This document shows, one piece after another, positions 37,626 to 46,885 of a DNA stretch of 64,000 nt. This DNA comes from Oscillospiraceae bacterium. GTDB taxonomy: Bacteria; Bacillota; Clostridia; Oscillospirales; Ruminococcaceae. Each line of letters starts with the position of its first letter. Positions within the stretch are counted from its first letter, which is position 1. A program made the position numbers and the translations under genes. The notes beneath the pieces were generated by a model. The model was not told where the DNA came from and ran no database searches. It saw only the letters and a list, made by a program, of their open reading frames with translations. Where the stretch lies: the NCBI GenBank assembly GCA_009777725.1, contig WRLG01000007.1, positions 43,071-107,070 of the forward strand. Reading direction: 5' to 3'.

Positions 37626-38624
37626 TTATTTAGATGCCTCTTCAACCGCAACAGCACAAGCAACAGTCGCGCCTACCATCGGGTTGTTACCCATACCGAT
37701 TAAGCCCATCATCTCAACGTGAGCCGGAACGGAGGAAGAGCCTGCGAATTGTGCGTCCCCGTGCATACGACCCATTGAGTCGGTCATGCCGTAGGAAGCA
37801 GGACCTGCCGCCATATTATCGGGGTGCAGGGTGCGCCCTGTTCCGCCGCCGGACGCAACGGAGAAGTAGCCCTTACCGTTTTCTGTAGCCCATTTCTTAT
37901 ATGTTCCTGCTACAAGGTGCTGGAAGCGGGTGGGGTTGGTAGAATTTCCCGTAATGGAAACGTCGGTTTTCTCATGCTTCATAATCGCTACGCCCTCTAA
38001 AACATCGTTACAGCCGTAAACCTTTACCTTTGCTTTTTCACCGCTTGAATAAGGCTTTTCGGAAACGATTTTAAGCTCGCCCGTATCAAAGCAATATTCC
38101 GTATTCACATATGTAAAGCCGTTTATGCGCGATATAATCATAGCCGCATCTTTACCCAAGCCGTTTAAGAAAACACGGAGCGGGGTGCTTCTTGCTTTGT
38201 TCGCCGTTCTGGCAATTCCGATTGCGCCCTCAGCCGCCGCAAAGGATTCATGCCCTGCTAAAAAGCAGAAGCAATCGGTTTCCTCCCGAAGCAGCATAGC
38301 CCCCAAATTACCGTGCCCCAAGCCAACATCTCTTTGCTCCGCTACAGAGCCGGGTATACAAAACGCCTGCAACCCTATTCCAATCGCCTCTGCGGCATCA
38401 GCCGCTTTGGTTAAGCCTTTTTTAAAGGCAATCGCCGTGCCCAGAGTATACGCCCAAACAGCGTTTTCAAATGCAATCGGCTGAATACCCTTGACAATTT
38501 TATCAACATCAACCCCCTTGGACTTACAAAAGTCCGCAGTTTCGTCAATATTTCCGAAGCCGTATTCCTTTAAGCAAGCCTCGATTTTCGGCATACGCCT
38601 TTCTTGACCCTCAAACTTAGCCAT
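37626..38624 (-). CDS. GGGtGRT protein
   Basis: The family is named for the motif seen here as SGGGTGRTLHPD. The 332-residue protein is rich in glycine motifs (GHGNLGAMLL, LIGMGNNPMVGATVA) and lacks transmembrane segments. Its function is unknown. In Clostridia it commonly sits beside a NifU/SufU-like scaffold, as here (68 bp downstream of it on the same strand), which suggests a link with Fe-S or sulfur chemistry. Cysteines occur in CFDTG, DCFCFLAG and YGCNDV. Confidence 0.88.
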   Translation of the reverse strand: MAKFEGQERRMPKIEACLKEYGFGNIDETADFCKSKGVDVDKIVKGIQPIAFENAVWAYTLGTAIAFKKGLTKAADAAEAIGIGLQAFCIPGSVAEQRDVGLGHGNLGAMLLREETDCFCFLAGHESFAAAEGAIGIARTANKARSTPLRVFLNGLGKDAAMIISRINGFTYVNTEYCFDTGELKIVSEKPYSSGEKAKVKVYGCNDVLEGVAIMKHEKTDVSITGNSTNPTRFQHLVAGTYKKWATENGKGYFSVASGGGTGRTLHPDNMAAGPASYGMTDSMGRMHGDAQFAGSSSVPAHVEMMGLIGMGNNPMVGATVACAVAVEEASK

Positions 38625-38692
38625 TTATATAATCTTCCTTCCCTATCAATTTAAAAAGTGCACAGGAACTTGTCCGCATTACCGAAAGCTCC

Positions 38693-39391
38693 TTATTCCT
38701 CTCTGGGGTCTATGTACTTAACCGCGCCATCCTCTTTAGAGTAACGACCATAGGTTCCTATGTTGTTATTGTAGGCATCCTTCGGGTCAGCACCGCGGCG
38801 AATATCCTCCAGCATTTTGCCTACCTTTACGAATTGATACCCGCAGGGCTGGTTGTCTGCATCAACGGCGACCTTTAGGATATAGCCCTCAGCCATTTCA
38901 AGGTAGCGAACTCCCTTAGCTCCCGTTGAAAAAATCGTGCCGACCTGCGAGCGCAAGCCCTTGCCCAAGTCCTCCAGCCCCGCGCCGATGGGTAAGCCGC
39001 CCTCGGAGAATGCGGTTTGGGTGCGCCCGTAAGCGATTTGAAGGAACAATTCGCGCATTGCGACATTAATCGCGTCGCAAACCAAGTCTGAATTTAAGGC
39101 TTCAAGTATGGTTTTGCCCGGCAGGATTTCGCCCGCCATAGCCGCCGAATGGGTCATGCCGGAGCAGCCTAAGGTTTCAACCAAAGCCTCCTCGATAATG
39201 CCGTTTTTTACGTTAAGGGTAAGCTTGCAGCAGCCCTGCTGCGGAGCGCACCAGCCAACTCCGTGAGTAAGTCCCGAAATATCCTTAACCTCATAGGCTT
39301 TAACCCACGAGCCCTCCTCGGGAATCGGCGCAGGTCCGTGGTTAGGACCCTTTGAGAGCTTACACATTCTCTCAACCTCATGCGAATACAT
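38693..39391 (-). CDS. NifU/SufU-like iron-sulfur scaffold protein
   Basis: The track start at 39460 is too long; ATG 39391 (or 39394), after AAAGGAG, is preferred. The core QQGCCKLTLNVKNGIIEEALVETLGCSGMTHSAAMAG resembles the NifU N-terminal scaffold with cluster-binding cysteines, and a further Cys sits in SDLVCDAIN. It would assemble or deliver Fe-S clusters, probably together with the GGGtGRT protein encoded next. No sufBCD genes are nearby. Confidence 0.8.
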   Translation of the reverse strand: MYSHEVERMCKLSKGPNHGPAPIPEEGSWVKAYEVKDISGLTHGVGWCAPQQGCCKLTLNVKNGIIEEALVETLGCSGMTHSAAMAGEILPGKTILEALNSDLVCDAINVAMRELFLQIAYGRTQTAFSEGGLPIGAGLEDLGKGLRSQVGTIFSTGAKGVRYLEMAEGYILKVAVDADNQPCGYQFVKVGKMLEDIRRGADPKDAYNNNIGTYGRYSKEDGAVKYIDPREE

Positions 39392-39431
39392 CATAATCAG
39401 TACATAGCTCCTTTCAACAAAGTATAAATAT

Positions 39432-39460
39432 ATTATATAACATCTAAGGGAATAAATCAA
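39432..39460 (-). promoter_or_regulatory. Promoter of the scaffold-GGGtGRT operon
   Basis: Minus-strand TTGATT (39460-39455), 17-base spacer, TATAAT (39437-39432). Confidence 0.78.
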
Positions 39461-39515
39461 GTTAATTTGTAAAAGATATTAAAAAAATAAAATAAGCTAT
39501 TAAGGAATGAATATA

Positions 39516-40247
39516 ATGCCGATTATACAAAACGAGCCGGATGAAATCATTGAGGAAAATACCCCGACGAAGGAACAGCTTGAAAAAGCCGAGCTAATCG
39601 AAAACACCGGCGAGGTGGTTGTGCAAAATGCAAAGCATTTAATCCACTGCCTTACGGTTATCGGACAGGTTGAGGGGCATTATTTATTGCCCGAAACGAA
39701 CAAAACCACCAAATACGAGCACATCATGCCCGCACTGGTCGCGATTGAGCAGGACCGCTCCATAGAGGGACTGCTCATCATCTTGAATACCGTCGGCGGC
39801 GATGTCGAAGCAGGGCTTGCCATAGCGGAAATCATAGCGGGGATGAAAACGCCTACCGTATCAATTGTCGTAGGGGGAGGACATTCCATTGGTGTGCCCC
39901 TTGCCGTTGCCGCGAAGCGTTCCTTTATCGTCCCCAGCGCGACGATGACGATTCACCCCGTCAGAATGAGCGGCACGGTGGTTGGCGTTCCCCAGACATT
40001 TTATTATTTTAACAAAATGCAGGAGCGCATAATTAATTTTGTAACGCGGCACAGCGGAATTACCCCCGAGCGGTTTAACGAGCTTCTTATGAACACGGGC
40101 GAACTGGTCATGGACGTAGGCACGACAATTAACGGCAACGATGCGGTAAGCGAGGGGCTAATCGACAGCTTAGGAGGGCTTTCGGACGCGATAGGGGCTT
40201 TATATGACATGATTGAGAATACGCAGATGCGATATACTATACTATAA
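39516..40247 (+). CDS. tepA: ClpP-fold serine protease, TepA-like
   Basis: Start ATG 39516 ([15 protein letters not shown]) is nine bases after AAGGA; the track ATG at 39507 abuts the site. The serine nucleophile lies in [14 protein letters not shown] and the histidine in [11 protein letters not shown], with the oxyanion region [13 protein letters not shown], all typical of the YmfB/TepA group of ClpP-like proteins. TepA has been linked to degradation of exported-protein leftovers and, in some, spore development. It is divergent from the Fe-S scaffold operon. Confidence 0.87.
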   Translation: MPIIQNEPDEIIEENTPTKEQLEKAELIENTGEVVVQNAKHLIHCLTVIGQVEGHYLLPETNKTTKYEHIMPALVAIEQDRSIEGLLIILNTVGGDVEAGLAIAEIIAGMKTPTVSIVVGGGHSIGVPLAVAAKRSFIVPSATMTIHPVRMSGTVVGVPQTFYYFNKMQERIINFVTRHSGITPERFNELLMNTGELVMDVGTTINGNDAVSEGLIDSLGGLSDAIGALYDMIENTQMRYTIL

Positions 40248-40282
40248 AAAGAATGGCTAAAAAATTGTAGGTTCTTACAAAT

Positions 40283-40358
40283 TTAACCCGAAACGAATTT
40301 TACGGCGCGGATAATAAAATTTTGATAAAAAAATACCCAAGTTTTCGTTTCGGGTTAA
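40283..40358. repeat. 15-bp perfect inverted repeat after tepA
   Basis: TTAACCCGAAACGAA (40283-40297) and TTCGTTTCGGGTTAA (40344-40358) enclose 46 bp of AT-rich DNA. No T-run follows directly, so this is not a textbook terminator. Confidence 0.7.
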
Positions 40359-40430
40359 TAAAATTAATAGCTTTTTGAAGTGTTAGACCCCAATATTACA
40401 TGCTAAAAATACATTTTATGGAATTTATTA

Positions 40431-40497
40431 ACCGAATTTCACAAAATACGACCGAATTCCACAAAGTGCTTGACATAATGTTTTTTTGTGGTATAAT
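40431..40497 (+). promoter_or_regulatory. Promoter with two 20-bp-spaced direct repeats upstream
   Basis: ACCGAATTTCACAAA (40431-40445) and ACCGAATTCCACAAA (40451-40465) repeat with a period of exactly 20 bp, ending 4 bp before TTGACA (40470-40475). TATAAT is at 40492-40497 with a TGG extension. Two helical turns apart next to the -35 box is the layout of an activator- or repressor-binding site. Confidence 0.65.
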
Positions 40498-40500
40498 TAT

Positions 40501-40643
40501 AAGTACGTTTTTCGGATTATTAAGAGTTGGGTAAAAAAGCTTAAATATTTTGGTAAAAATGCCCAAAATTTAAGCATTGACATAATCAGTATTTTTTGAT
40601 ATACTTATATTATGATGTGTAAAGCAACTCTTTTTAAAAAACG
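40501..40643 (+). promoter_or_regulatory. Second promoter and hairpin leader of the 264-aa gene
   Basis: A hairpin pairs GCTTAAATATTTTGG with CCAAAATTTAAGC, followed by a second promoter TTGACA (40577-40582), 17 bp, TATACT (40600-40605). AAGAGTTG near 40520 and CAACTCTT near 40625 are complementary, so both promoters lie inside or beside a large palindromic region. Confidence 0.55.
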
Positions 40644-40679
40644 AATATAATATTATAATTTTGAAAGAGTGATTGATAA

Positions 40680-41474
40680 ATGCTGTTGGACTGGAATGAC
40701 CTTTGCGAGCAAGAGAAGTTGAGCTATGCAAAAATATACATAATTGCTAAAATTAGGTATAGTAAGAATGGCGTAAATGAGATAGGACTTGCGTTTATTA
40801 CAAGAGAACACATTAGTGCGAATGATTTTACTTTTGAAACCAACCCAAACTGCTATGGATTCTCGCCCGGGGTTAGAGTAGCAAAAAATTCAAGCGTTAG
40901 CGTGAATCCTTTGACTAAAGAAATGTATTCCTTGATAAATGAAAGAGAAGGAGGCAACCTTGATTATTATCTTTCACTCTTTCATAACCACGGAACGGGA
41001 GCTTCATTTTGTTTTGTCGATATAGCTACTTTTTTGGTTGTAACAAAGGTGATTTCCACCTTGCTAGATACCAGTAGCTATATATATGTTTTGCGTAAAA
41101 ACCCCGCATACGAAAACATATTTAATGCTCCGAATGATGAGAGAACCAAGCAAGCGCAATTGGATTTAATTAAAGAAATATTAGAAATTGTAAGACTTGG
41201 ATTGAAGGCTTTCAATTTTAGAATGTCTGCGCTAAGAGGTAATGTTGCAGCACAAAATCTATTAAAAGATATATATTGTGATTGGGTTTGGGGTCGCGTA
41301 TCCTGCGAAATTCAAAAAAGCACTTTTTTGGAGCGTTATAGAATTCCCAAAAGCGATTTAAATGTGCTCTGCCTTGAAATAATTAAATCGCTTGATGAAG
41401 ATAAAAATGAAGCCAAGGAGGAGTTTGACTTGTCTAAGGCTGAATTGCTTTCACTTTTTGAGGACATTCCTTAA
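40680..41474 (+). CDS. 264-aa protein of unknown function
   Basis: No signal peptide or membrane segment. Sequence is AT-rich in codon use and unlike its neighbours. Visible blocks are FHNHGTGASFCFVDIATF and KIYCDWVWGRVSCEIQ-like stretches that I cannot assign to a family, and a helical C-terminus ending in an acidic KAELLSLFEDIP. GAAAGAG precedes the ATG at 40680. The elaborate control region upstream suggests tight regulation; low GC suggests acquisition. Confidence 0.65.
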   Translation: MLLDWNDLCEQEKLSYAKIYIIAKIRYSKNGVNEIGLAFITREHISANDFTFETNPNCYGFSPGVRVAKNSSVSVNPLTKEMYSLINEREGGNLDYYLSLFHNHGTGASFCFVDIATFLVVTKVISTLLDTSSYIYVLRKNPAYENIFNAPNDERTKQAQLDLIKEILEIVRLGLKAFNFRMSALRGNVAAQNLLKDIYCDWVWGRVSCEIQKSTFLERYRIPKSDLNVLCLEIIKSLDEDKNEAKEEFDLSKAELLSLFEDIP

Positions 41475-41620
41475 CAGATATAATTCTCACTATTTTGCGG
41501 GATTTTTGCTGTTTGCCGAAAATAAAACCATAGTCGCTTTTTGGCACAGGTTTTGTTTTGAAGCATACAATAAGCAAAAAGACTGCGAGCATGGTGAGTT
41601 TTTTGCTCGTTAAGAAATAA

Positions 41621-41655
41621 TATAATATTTAATTAAATATAATATTTAATTAAAA
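41621..41655 (+). repeat. Tandem 17-bp AT repeat before the 97-aa gene
   Basis: TATAATATTTAATTAAA occurs twice in succession, ending 20 bp before the ATG at 41677. It includes the palindrome ATATTTAATTAAATAT and TATAAT hexamers, so it may be a promoter or operator array. Confidence 0.5.
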
Positions 41656-41676
41656 GGAAGAAGGAGTTTTTTATTA

Positions 41677-41970
41677 ATGCTCACAGAACTGAATTTTAAG
41701 GACTGGGTTTTAAATCCCGAGGAGGAGGAGCTTTACGAAAAAAATATGAAGCTTGTTCCTGAGGGTACGCAGATTGATTTCTTGGAGGAGTGCGAAAACG
41801 CTGCTTACGGAGAGATGAAAAATTATCCGTTAGACGACATTACGATTATGGCGTTTGCTATAACCAAAGAGGAATTGAGCCCATACAATGATGACAAGCA
41901 CGCAACGACCCCTTGGACCACCATACTGGAAGAAATTTTATCTAATAGAGGGCATCAATTTCATCTGTAA
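41677..41970 (+). CDS. 97-aa protein of unknown function
   Basis: A small acidic soluble protein (LNPEEEELYEKNMKL, EEILSNRGHQF) with GAAGGAG ten bases upstream of its ATG. No motif recognised. It lies 200 bp after the 264-aa gene on the same strand with the AT repeat between, so it could be a partner under separate control. A hairpin with 11-bp stem (GCTTGTCTAAA/TTTAGGCAAGC, 41974-42003) follows the stop codon without a clear T-run. Confidence 0.6.
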   Translation: MLTELNFKDWVLNPEEEELYEKNMKLVPEGTQIDFLEECENAAYGEMKNYPLDDITIMAFAITKEELSPYNDDKHATTPWTTILEEILSNRGHQFHL

Positions 41971-42196
41971 TGGCTTGTCTAAAACAAAACACTTTAGGCA
42001 AGCTGTAGGTGGGCGTTGCATCCCCTCTTTGGCTAGGCATAAAGCTATTATATTATCCTTTGAGGGGATTGTCACATATTTTATTTTTGACTGCTTGTGC
42101 GGTCTATTCTTGTTTTATCTGAAAAAACATTATTATTGCTGTAATTATTAATATTTTGTTAAAATTAAGCCACCCTATAATTTTCTTAAAAATACC
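41971..42196. other. Intergenic DNA between the 97-aa gene and pulA
   Basis: After the hairpin at 41974-42003, ATCCCCTC (42020-42027) and GAGGGGAT (42062-42069) form another weak inverted repeat. The remainder is AT-rich with no convincing ORF; the track ORF at 41888-42151 has no site and overlaps the 97-aa gene. Confidence 0.5.
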
Positions 42197-42225
42197 TTTA
42201 CAAATTCCTTTTTTTAGTGTACAAT
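42197..42225 (+). promoter_or_regulatory. Promoter of pulA
   Basis: TTTACA (42197-42202), 17-base spacer, TACAAT (42220-42225). The leader carries a small CCTC/GAGG hairpin before GGAGAA at the start codon. Confidence 0.7.
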
Positions 42226-42285
42226 TATAATCATCATTATAAATGTGCCTCTTTTTGAGGGGTATAGGAACAGGAGAATACGGCG

Positions 42286-44331
42286 ATGTTTGAGAAAATA
42301 GATGAAAAGTACGCTTACAGCGGAAATGATTTGGGTGCGGTTTATACAAAGGAGGAGACAAGCTTCAAGGTCTGGGCTCCTTTAGCCGCAAATGCCGCAG
42401 TGCGGCTGTACCATAGCTGCAGGCATGAGAAACCGTTCAAAGAGCTAGTCATGACAAAAGAGGCGGGCGTATGGGCGCAAACCGTTCAGGGGGATTTGGA
42501 CGGCGTTTATTATACCTATGTCATAACCTACGACGGCATAGAGCAGGAGGTTATCGACATATACGCGAAATCGGCGGGCGCGAACGGTGCGATGGGGCTT
42601 ATTTTTGACCCCGCCGCTCTTAATCCCGAGAATTGGGAGAACCAAACCTCCCCGCCATTGCAAAAATATACCGATGCCTGCATATATGAACTCCATGTCC
42701 GCGACTTTTCGATTGACCAGGATGCGCGGTTTGTCAATAAAGGTAAGTTCGCGGCATTTACCGAGAAAGGGCTTGTCAATACCGCCGGAGATAAAATCGG
42801 CATAGACCATCTAAAAGAATTAGGGATTACCCATGTCCAACTCCTGCCGGTCTACGACTTTCACACGGTTGACGAAACCGACCCGAAGCCGCAGTTTAAC
42901 TGGGGTTATGACCCGATGAACTTCAACTGCTTGGAGGGCAGCTATTCCTCCGACCCGTTTGACGGAAAGACCAGAGTGCGCGAATTTAAGCTGCTCGTGC
43001 AGGCTCTGCATAACGAGGGCATCGGCGTTATAATGGACGTGGTATACAACCACACCTATTCAACCGCGGATTCCGGCTTTAACCTAACCTTTCCGAAATA
43101 CTACTACCGCCAATGGGAGGGCGATTCTTTCGCAAACGGCTCAGGTTGCGGCAACGAGGTAGCCACCGAAAGGGCAATGGTTCGCAAATATATCATAGAC
43201 AGCTTAACGCACTGGATGACGGAATATAAGCTTGACGGTTTCCGCTTTGATTTAATGGGTCTTTACGACATAAACACCCTGCGGGAGATTAACCGCGTTT
43301 TGCGCGAAATAAACCCGCAAGTTATGCTTTACGGCGAGGGCTGGACGGGCGCGGATTCTCCTCTGCCGTATGAAATGAGAGCCATGAAGCTTAATGCCCG
43401 AAATACCCCCGCATATGCCTACTTCAGCGATGATTTCCGCGATACGGTAAAGGGCAATAACTTTATCAATAAGGAAAAAGGCTATGTAAACGGCGCGGAG
43501 GGCAGGGAGCATTTTATAAAGGAGGTTATGTCCGGCAGAGTTCCGCACCCTCAGCTTCAAAGCCTGCATAAATACGCATGGACAGACCACCCCTATCAGA
43601 CAATCAACTATGTTGAGGTACATGATAATCTAACCCTATGGAATAAGCTTTACTACTCAAACATCGTTGACTCGGAGGCGACCCGCATAAGGATGCACAA
43701 GCTTGCGGGGGCGATTGTGTTCCTCTCACAGGGAATCCCGCTTCTTCACGCGGCTCAGGATTTCCTGCGCTCCAAGCCGTTGCCGGGCGGTGCGGTATTC
43801 GACCATAACAGCTATAAATCGCCCGATGCGGTTAACAGTATAAAGTGGGACAGGAAAGCCAAATATAAAGCCGTTTTCGAGTATTATAAAGGACTGATTG
43901 AGTTTAGAAAGGCTCATTCAGCTCTCAGAATGTCCGAAAATGCCGAGGTTGCCGAGCATTTGCATTATTTTGACGCGCTTCCCAAGGGCGTGGTCGGTTT
44001 CAGCCTTACGGGAGATGACAGCTTGGAGGAAATCATAGTATTCCTAAACAACGGCATAAACCCCGTCGGACTTCACGCTTTCGGAGAATATTCCGTTTAT
44101 ATTGACGCCCAAAACGCCGGAAACACCCCCTTATACAACATAGAGGGCGATTATTCACTTGCACCGATAAGTGCGATGGTATTAGGCAGGAAAAGGGAGG
44201 AAAAGCCCGAGGTAAGCGAAGCTGAAAGCGTTGAGGTTTGCGAAACCTCTGCCGATGATGCGCCGTCTGACATGGAGAATCCCGTTGCCGAAAATCAGCT
44301 TAATCCAACGGTTTACCCGCCTAATATGTAA
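42286..44331 (+). CDS. pulA: Type I pullulanase
   Basis: Hydrolyses alpha-1,6 branches of pullulan, glycogen or amylopectin. A CBM48-like module (FKVWAPLAANAAVRLY) precedes a GH13_14 catalytic barrel with the diagnostic FNWGYDPMNFN, nucleophile D in LDGFRFDLMG, acid E in LYGEGWTG and D in VEVHDN. There is no signal peptide, so it acts inside the cell, probably on glycogen or imported oligosaccharides. The ~45-residue acidic tail (KPEVSEAESVEVCETSADD) is an unusual extension. pgk and tpiA follow under a separate promoter. Confidence 0.94.
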   Translation: MFEKIDEKYAYSGNDLGAVYTKEETSFKVWAPLAANAAVRLYHSCRHEKPFKELVMTKEAGVWAQTVQGDLDGVYYTYVITYDGIEQEVIDIYAKSAGANGAMGLIFDPAALNPENWENQTSPPLQKYTDACIYELHVRDFSIDQDARFVNKGKFAAFTEKGLVNTAGDKIGIDHLKELGITHVQLLPVYDFHTVDETDPKPQFNWGYDPMNFNCLEGSYSSDPFDGKTRVREFKLLVQALHNEGIGVIMDVVYNHTYSTADSGFNLTFPKYYYRQWEGDSFANGSGCGNEVATERAMVRKYIIDSLTHWMTEYKLDGFRFDLMGLYDINTLREINRVLREINPQVMLYGEGWTGADSPLPYEMRAMKLNARNTPAYAYFSDDFRDTVKGNNFINKEKGYVNGAEGREHFIKEVMSGRVPHPQLQSLHKYAWTDHPYQTINYVEVHDNLTLWNKLYYSNIVDSEATRIRMHKLAGAIVFLSQGIPLLHAAQDFLRSKPLPGGAVFDHNSYKSPDAVNSIKWDRKAKYKAVFEYYKGLIEFRKAHSALRMSENAEVAEHLHYFDALPKGVVGFSLTGDDSLEEIIVFLNNGINPVGLHAFGEYSVYIDAQNAGNTPLYNIEGDYSLAPISAMVLGRKREEKPEVSEAESVEVCETSADDAPSDMENPVAENQLNPTVYPPNM

Positions 44332-44346
44332 AATTTTCAAAAACTC

Positions 44347-44375
44347 TTGCTAAAATAAAGAAAATGTTATATAAT
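44347..44375 (+). promoter_or_regulatory. Promoter of pgk
   Basis: TTGCTA (44347-44352), 17-base spacer, TATAAT (44370-44375), about 70 bp before the ATG, with GAAAGGAAG as ribosome-binding site. Confidence 0.8.
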
Positions 44376-44442
44376 ATTAAGGGTAAGGAATGCTTTGGGT
44401 ATCAAGGCTTCTGAATTTTGTTTCTTGAAAGGAAGATTATAA

Positions 44443-45663
44443 ATGGCAGGCTTAAACAAGGTTACGGTTGATGACATTAACGTAAAGGGCAAAAAAGTAC
44501 TGGTAAGGTGCGATTTTAACGTCCCCCTAAAGGACGGCGCGATTACAAATGACAACAGAATTACAGCGGCTCTACCAACCATCAAAAAGCTCCTCGCAGA
44601 CGGAGGGCAGCTAATCCTCTGCTCGCATCTCGGCAAGCCTAAGAACGGTCCCGAGGACAAGTTTTCATTAGCCCCCGTTGCGGCGCGGCTGGCAGAGCTT
44701 CTGCCGGGCGTTAAGGTTACATTCGCCGACGACGGCAACGTGACAGGCGAAAAGGCAAAGGAAGCCGTTAACGCTATGAATGACGGCGATGTAGTGCTGT
44801 TGCAGAACACTCGATTCAGAGGTGCTGAGGAAACAAAGAACGGAGCGGAATTCAGTAAGGAGCTTGCTGATTTAGCTGAGGTGTTCGTCATGGATGCTTT
44901 CGGCTCGGCGCACCGCGCCCATGCCTCCACTGCGGGCGTTACCGATTATATTAAGGAAACGGCAGTAGGCTACCTTATGAAAAAAGAGATTGAGTATTTA
45001 GGGAACGCGGTAGAAAACCCGGAACGTCCGTTTGTCGCGATTTTGGGCGGGGCTAAGGTTTCCGATAAATTGAATGTAATATCAAATCTGATTGATAAAT
45101 GCGATACGCTGATTATCGGCGGCGGGATGGCTTACACTTTTGATAAAGCAAACGGCTTTGAGGTGGGCAATTCGCTGATTGATGAAGAAAAGGTTGATTA
45201 TTGCAAGGACATGATTGAAAAGGCAAAAAATTCCGGCAAAACGCTTCTTATGCCGATTGACCATGTAGTGGCAAATGATTTTCCCAACCCGATTGATGCC
45301 GAAATCGCGGTTGAAACCGTTAAGGTTGACGAGATACCTGCCGATAAGATGGGGCTTGATATAGGAGAATGTACGCAAGCTCTTTTCGCGCAAGCGGTTA
45401 AGTCGGCTAAAACCGTTGTTTGGAACGGTCCTATGGGCGTGTTTGAGAATCCTATTCTTTCAAAGGGCACTATAGCGGTCGCTAAAGCTCTTGCCGATAC
45501 CGATGCCGTAACGATTATCGGCGGCGGCGATTCGGCGGCGGCTGTAATGCAGCTTGGTTTTGCCGATAAGATGTCACACATCTCCACAGGCGGCGGAGCT
45601 TCCCTTGAATATCTTGAAGGAAAGGTTCTTCCGGGCGTGGATTGTATTGCGGACAAGGCTTGA
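44443..45663 (+). CDS. pgk: Phosphoglycerate kinase
   Basis: Transfers phosphate from 1,3-bisphosphoglycerate to ADP in glycolysis. 406 residues with [14 protein letters not shown] at the N-terminus, [45 protein letters not shown] and the C-terminal GGGDSAAAV and [13 protein letters not shown]. All substrate-binding loops are intact. It is followed after 114 bp by tpiA; gap, eno and gpm are not in the window. An AATTGACAATTGTTAATTG repeat lies in the gap before tpiA. Confidence 0.97.
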   Translation: MAGLNKVTVDDINVKGKKVLVRCDFNVPLKDGAITNDNRITAALPTIKKLLADGGQLILCSHLGKPKNGPEDKFSLAPVAARLAELLPGVKVTFADDGNVTGEKAKEAVNAMNDGDVVLLQNTRFRGAEETKNGAEFSKELADLAEVFVMDAFGSAHRAHASTAGVTDYIKETAVGYLMKKEIEYLGNAVENPERPFVAILGGAKVSDKLNVISNLIDKCDTLIIGGGMAYTFDKANGFEVGNSLIDEEKVDYCKDMIEKAKNSGKTLLMPIDHVVANDFPNPIDAEIAVETVKVDEIPADKMGLDIGECTQALFAQAVKSAKTVVWNGPMGVFENPILSKGTIAVAKALADTDAVTIIGGGDSAAAVMQLGFADKMSHISTGGGASLEYLEGKVLPGVDCIADKA

Positions 45664-45777
45664 GTTTGTCAGCAAGTAAATTCAGCAAAATAAACTGCTT
45701 AAAATGTTACGCCAAGAGCGTAATTCCGAAATTGTTAATTGACAATTGTTAATTGCTATAGAAAGGGTTGGGAAAAC

Positions 45778-46548
45778 ATGAATAAGGCGTTAAGAAAGGC
45801 AGTAATTGCCGGAAACTGGAAGATGAACAAAACCCGAACCGAGGCGAAAACCTTGATTGAGGAGTTGATTCCGATTGCGGCTAAATTTTCAAGCTGCGAA
45901 ACGGTGATTTGCGTACCGTTTACCAGCTTGGAAACGGCTTTGGAACTTACAAAGGGGACTAACATTAAGGTTGGCGCGCAAAATTGTCATTTTCAAAAAT
46001 GCGGCGCGTATACGGGTGAGATTTCAGCCGGAATGCTTGCCGAAATGGGCGTTGAGTATGTCATTATCGGTCACTCGGAACGCCGCCAGTATTTCGCCGA
46101 AACAGACCTTACCGTAAATCGGAGAACCAAGGCGGCTCTTGCGGCTGGGCTTACCCCCATCGTGTGCGTAGGAGAAATGCTTTCCGAGCGGGAGGACGGC
46201 ATAACGGAAGCAATCGTCATGCTTCAGACAATAGCCGCGTTTACCGGAATCTCCGCCGAGGAAGCAAAGAAAATCGTCATAGCCTATGAACCCGTCTGGG
46301 CAATCGGCACCGGCAAAACCGCTACTGATGAGCAGGCGGAGGAGGTATGCGCCTTTATACGTAAAATCATGGCTGATAAATACGGAAACGACACAGCGGA
46401 GGTCATGGTCATCCAATACGGCGGCTCAATGAACCCCGGCAACGCCGCAGGACTTTTGGCAAAGGAAAACATAGACGGCGGACTGATTGGCGGCGCATCG
46501 CTTAAAGCATCGGATTTCGGCGTATTGCTTGAAGTCGCGAACGCATGA
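45778..46548 (+). CDS. tpiA: Triosephosphate isomerase
   Basis: Interconverts dihydroxyacetone phosphate and glyceraldehyde-3-phosphate. The start is ATG 45778, after GAAAGGG; the upstream track codons are repeat DNA. Visible are the substrate-binding GNWKMNKT, electrophile H in IIGHSERRQYF, catalytic E in AYEPVWAIGTG, the flexible loop and YGGSMNPGNA. 256 residues is normal. It ends in an ATGA overlap with the small membrane-protein gene that follows. Confidence 0.97.
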   Translation: MNKALRKAVIAGNWKMNKTRTEAKTLIEELIPIAAKFSSCETVICVPFTSLETALELTKGTNIKVGAQNCHFQKCGAYTGEISAGMLAEMGVEYVIIGHSERRQYFAETDLTVNRRTKAALAAGLTPIVCVGEMLSEREDGITEAIVMLQTIAAFTGISAEEAKKIVIAYEPVWAIGTGKTATDEQAEEVCAFIRKIMADKYGNDTAEVMVIQYGGSMNPGNAAGLLAKENIDGGLIGGASLKASDFGVLLEVANA

Positions 46549-46853
46549 GGTTCGCGGGCTACACTCCCGAAGCGCGCGAAAAAAAGCCGTTACCCAAGCT
46601 TGTTAAAGCCTTGCTGAGATTGTTGATAGGCTGTGCTTTAACTGTTTCATTTCTTTTCTTTGCGGTTGATTACATCAGAATCAAAAGGGATAACAAGCCG
46701 CCCGTTTTCTGCATAAAGGCTATAGAGCATGAAAGCGGCAGTGTTGATTATTACGGATTTCTTTACAAGGTCTGGAAAGATTACGACCCCTTTGAGCGTG
46801 AAACCGAATACTATATAACCTTTTGGTTCTTCCCTAAATTTTTAAGTATATGA
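46545..46853 (+). CDS. Small single-TM protein coupled to tpiA
   Basis: Starts inside the tpiA stop codon (ATGA), so translation is probably coupled. The 102 residues have a basic N-terminus, one membrane helix (LLRLLIGCALTVSFLFFAVDYI) and an extracellular part with PPVFCIKAIEHESG and VDYYGFLYKVW. Similar small proteins with a PxFCxK...YxGxxYKV pattern occur in Clostridia, with no known role. AAAAAGCCGTTGAACACGGC follows as a hairpin, likely the operon terminator. Confidence 0.65.
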   Translation: MRFAGYTPEAREKKPLPKLVKALLRLLIGCALTVSFLFFAVDYIRIKRDNKPPVFCIKAIEHESGSVDYYGFLYKVWKDYDPFERETEYYITFWFFPKFLSI

Positions 46854-46885
46854 GTAAAAAAGCCGTTGAACACGGCTTTTTTAAA

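Noticed and set aside
41888-42151. 87-aa plus-strand ORF before pulA
   Set aside because: No ribosome-binding site, overlaps the 97-aa gene and runs through hairpins and AT-rich DNA.
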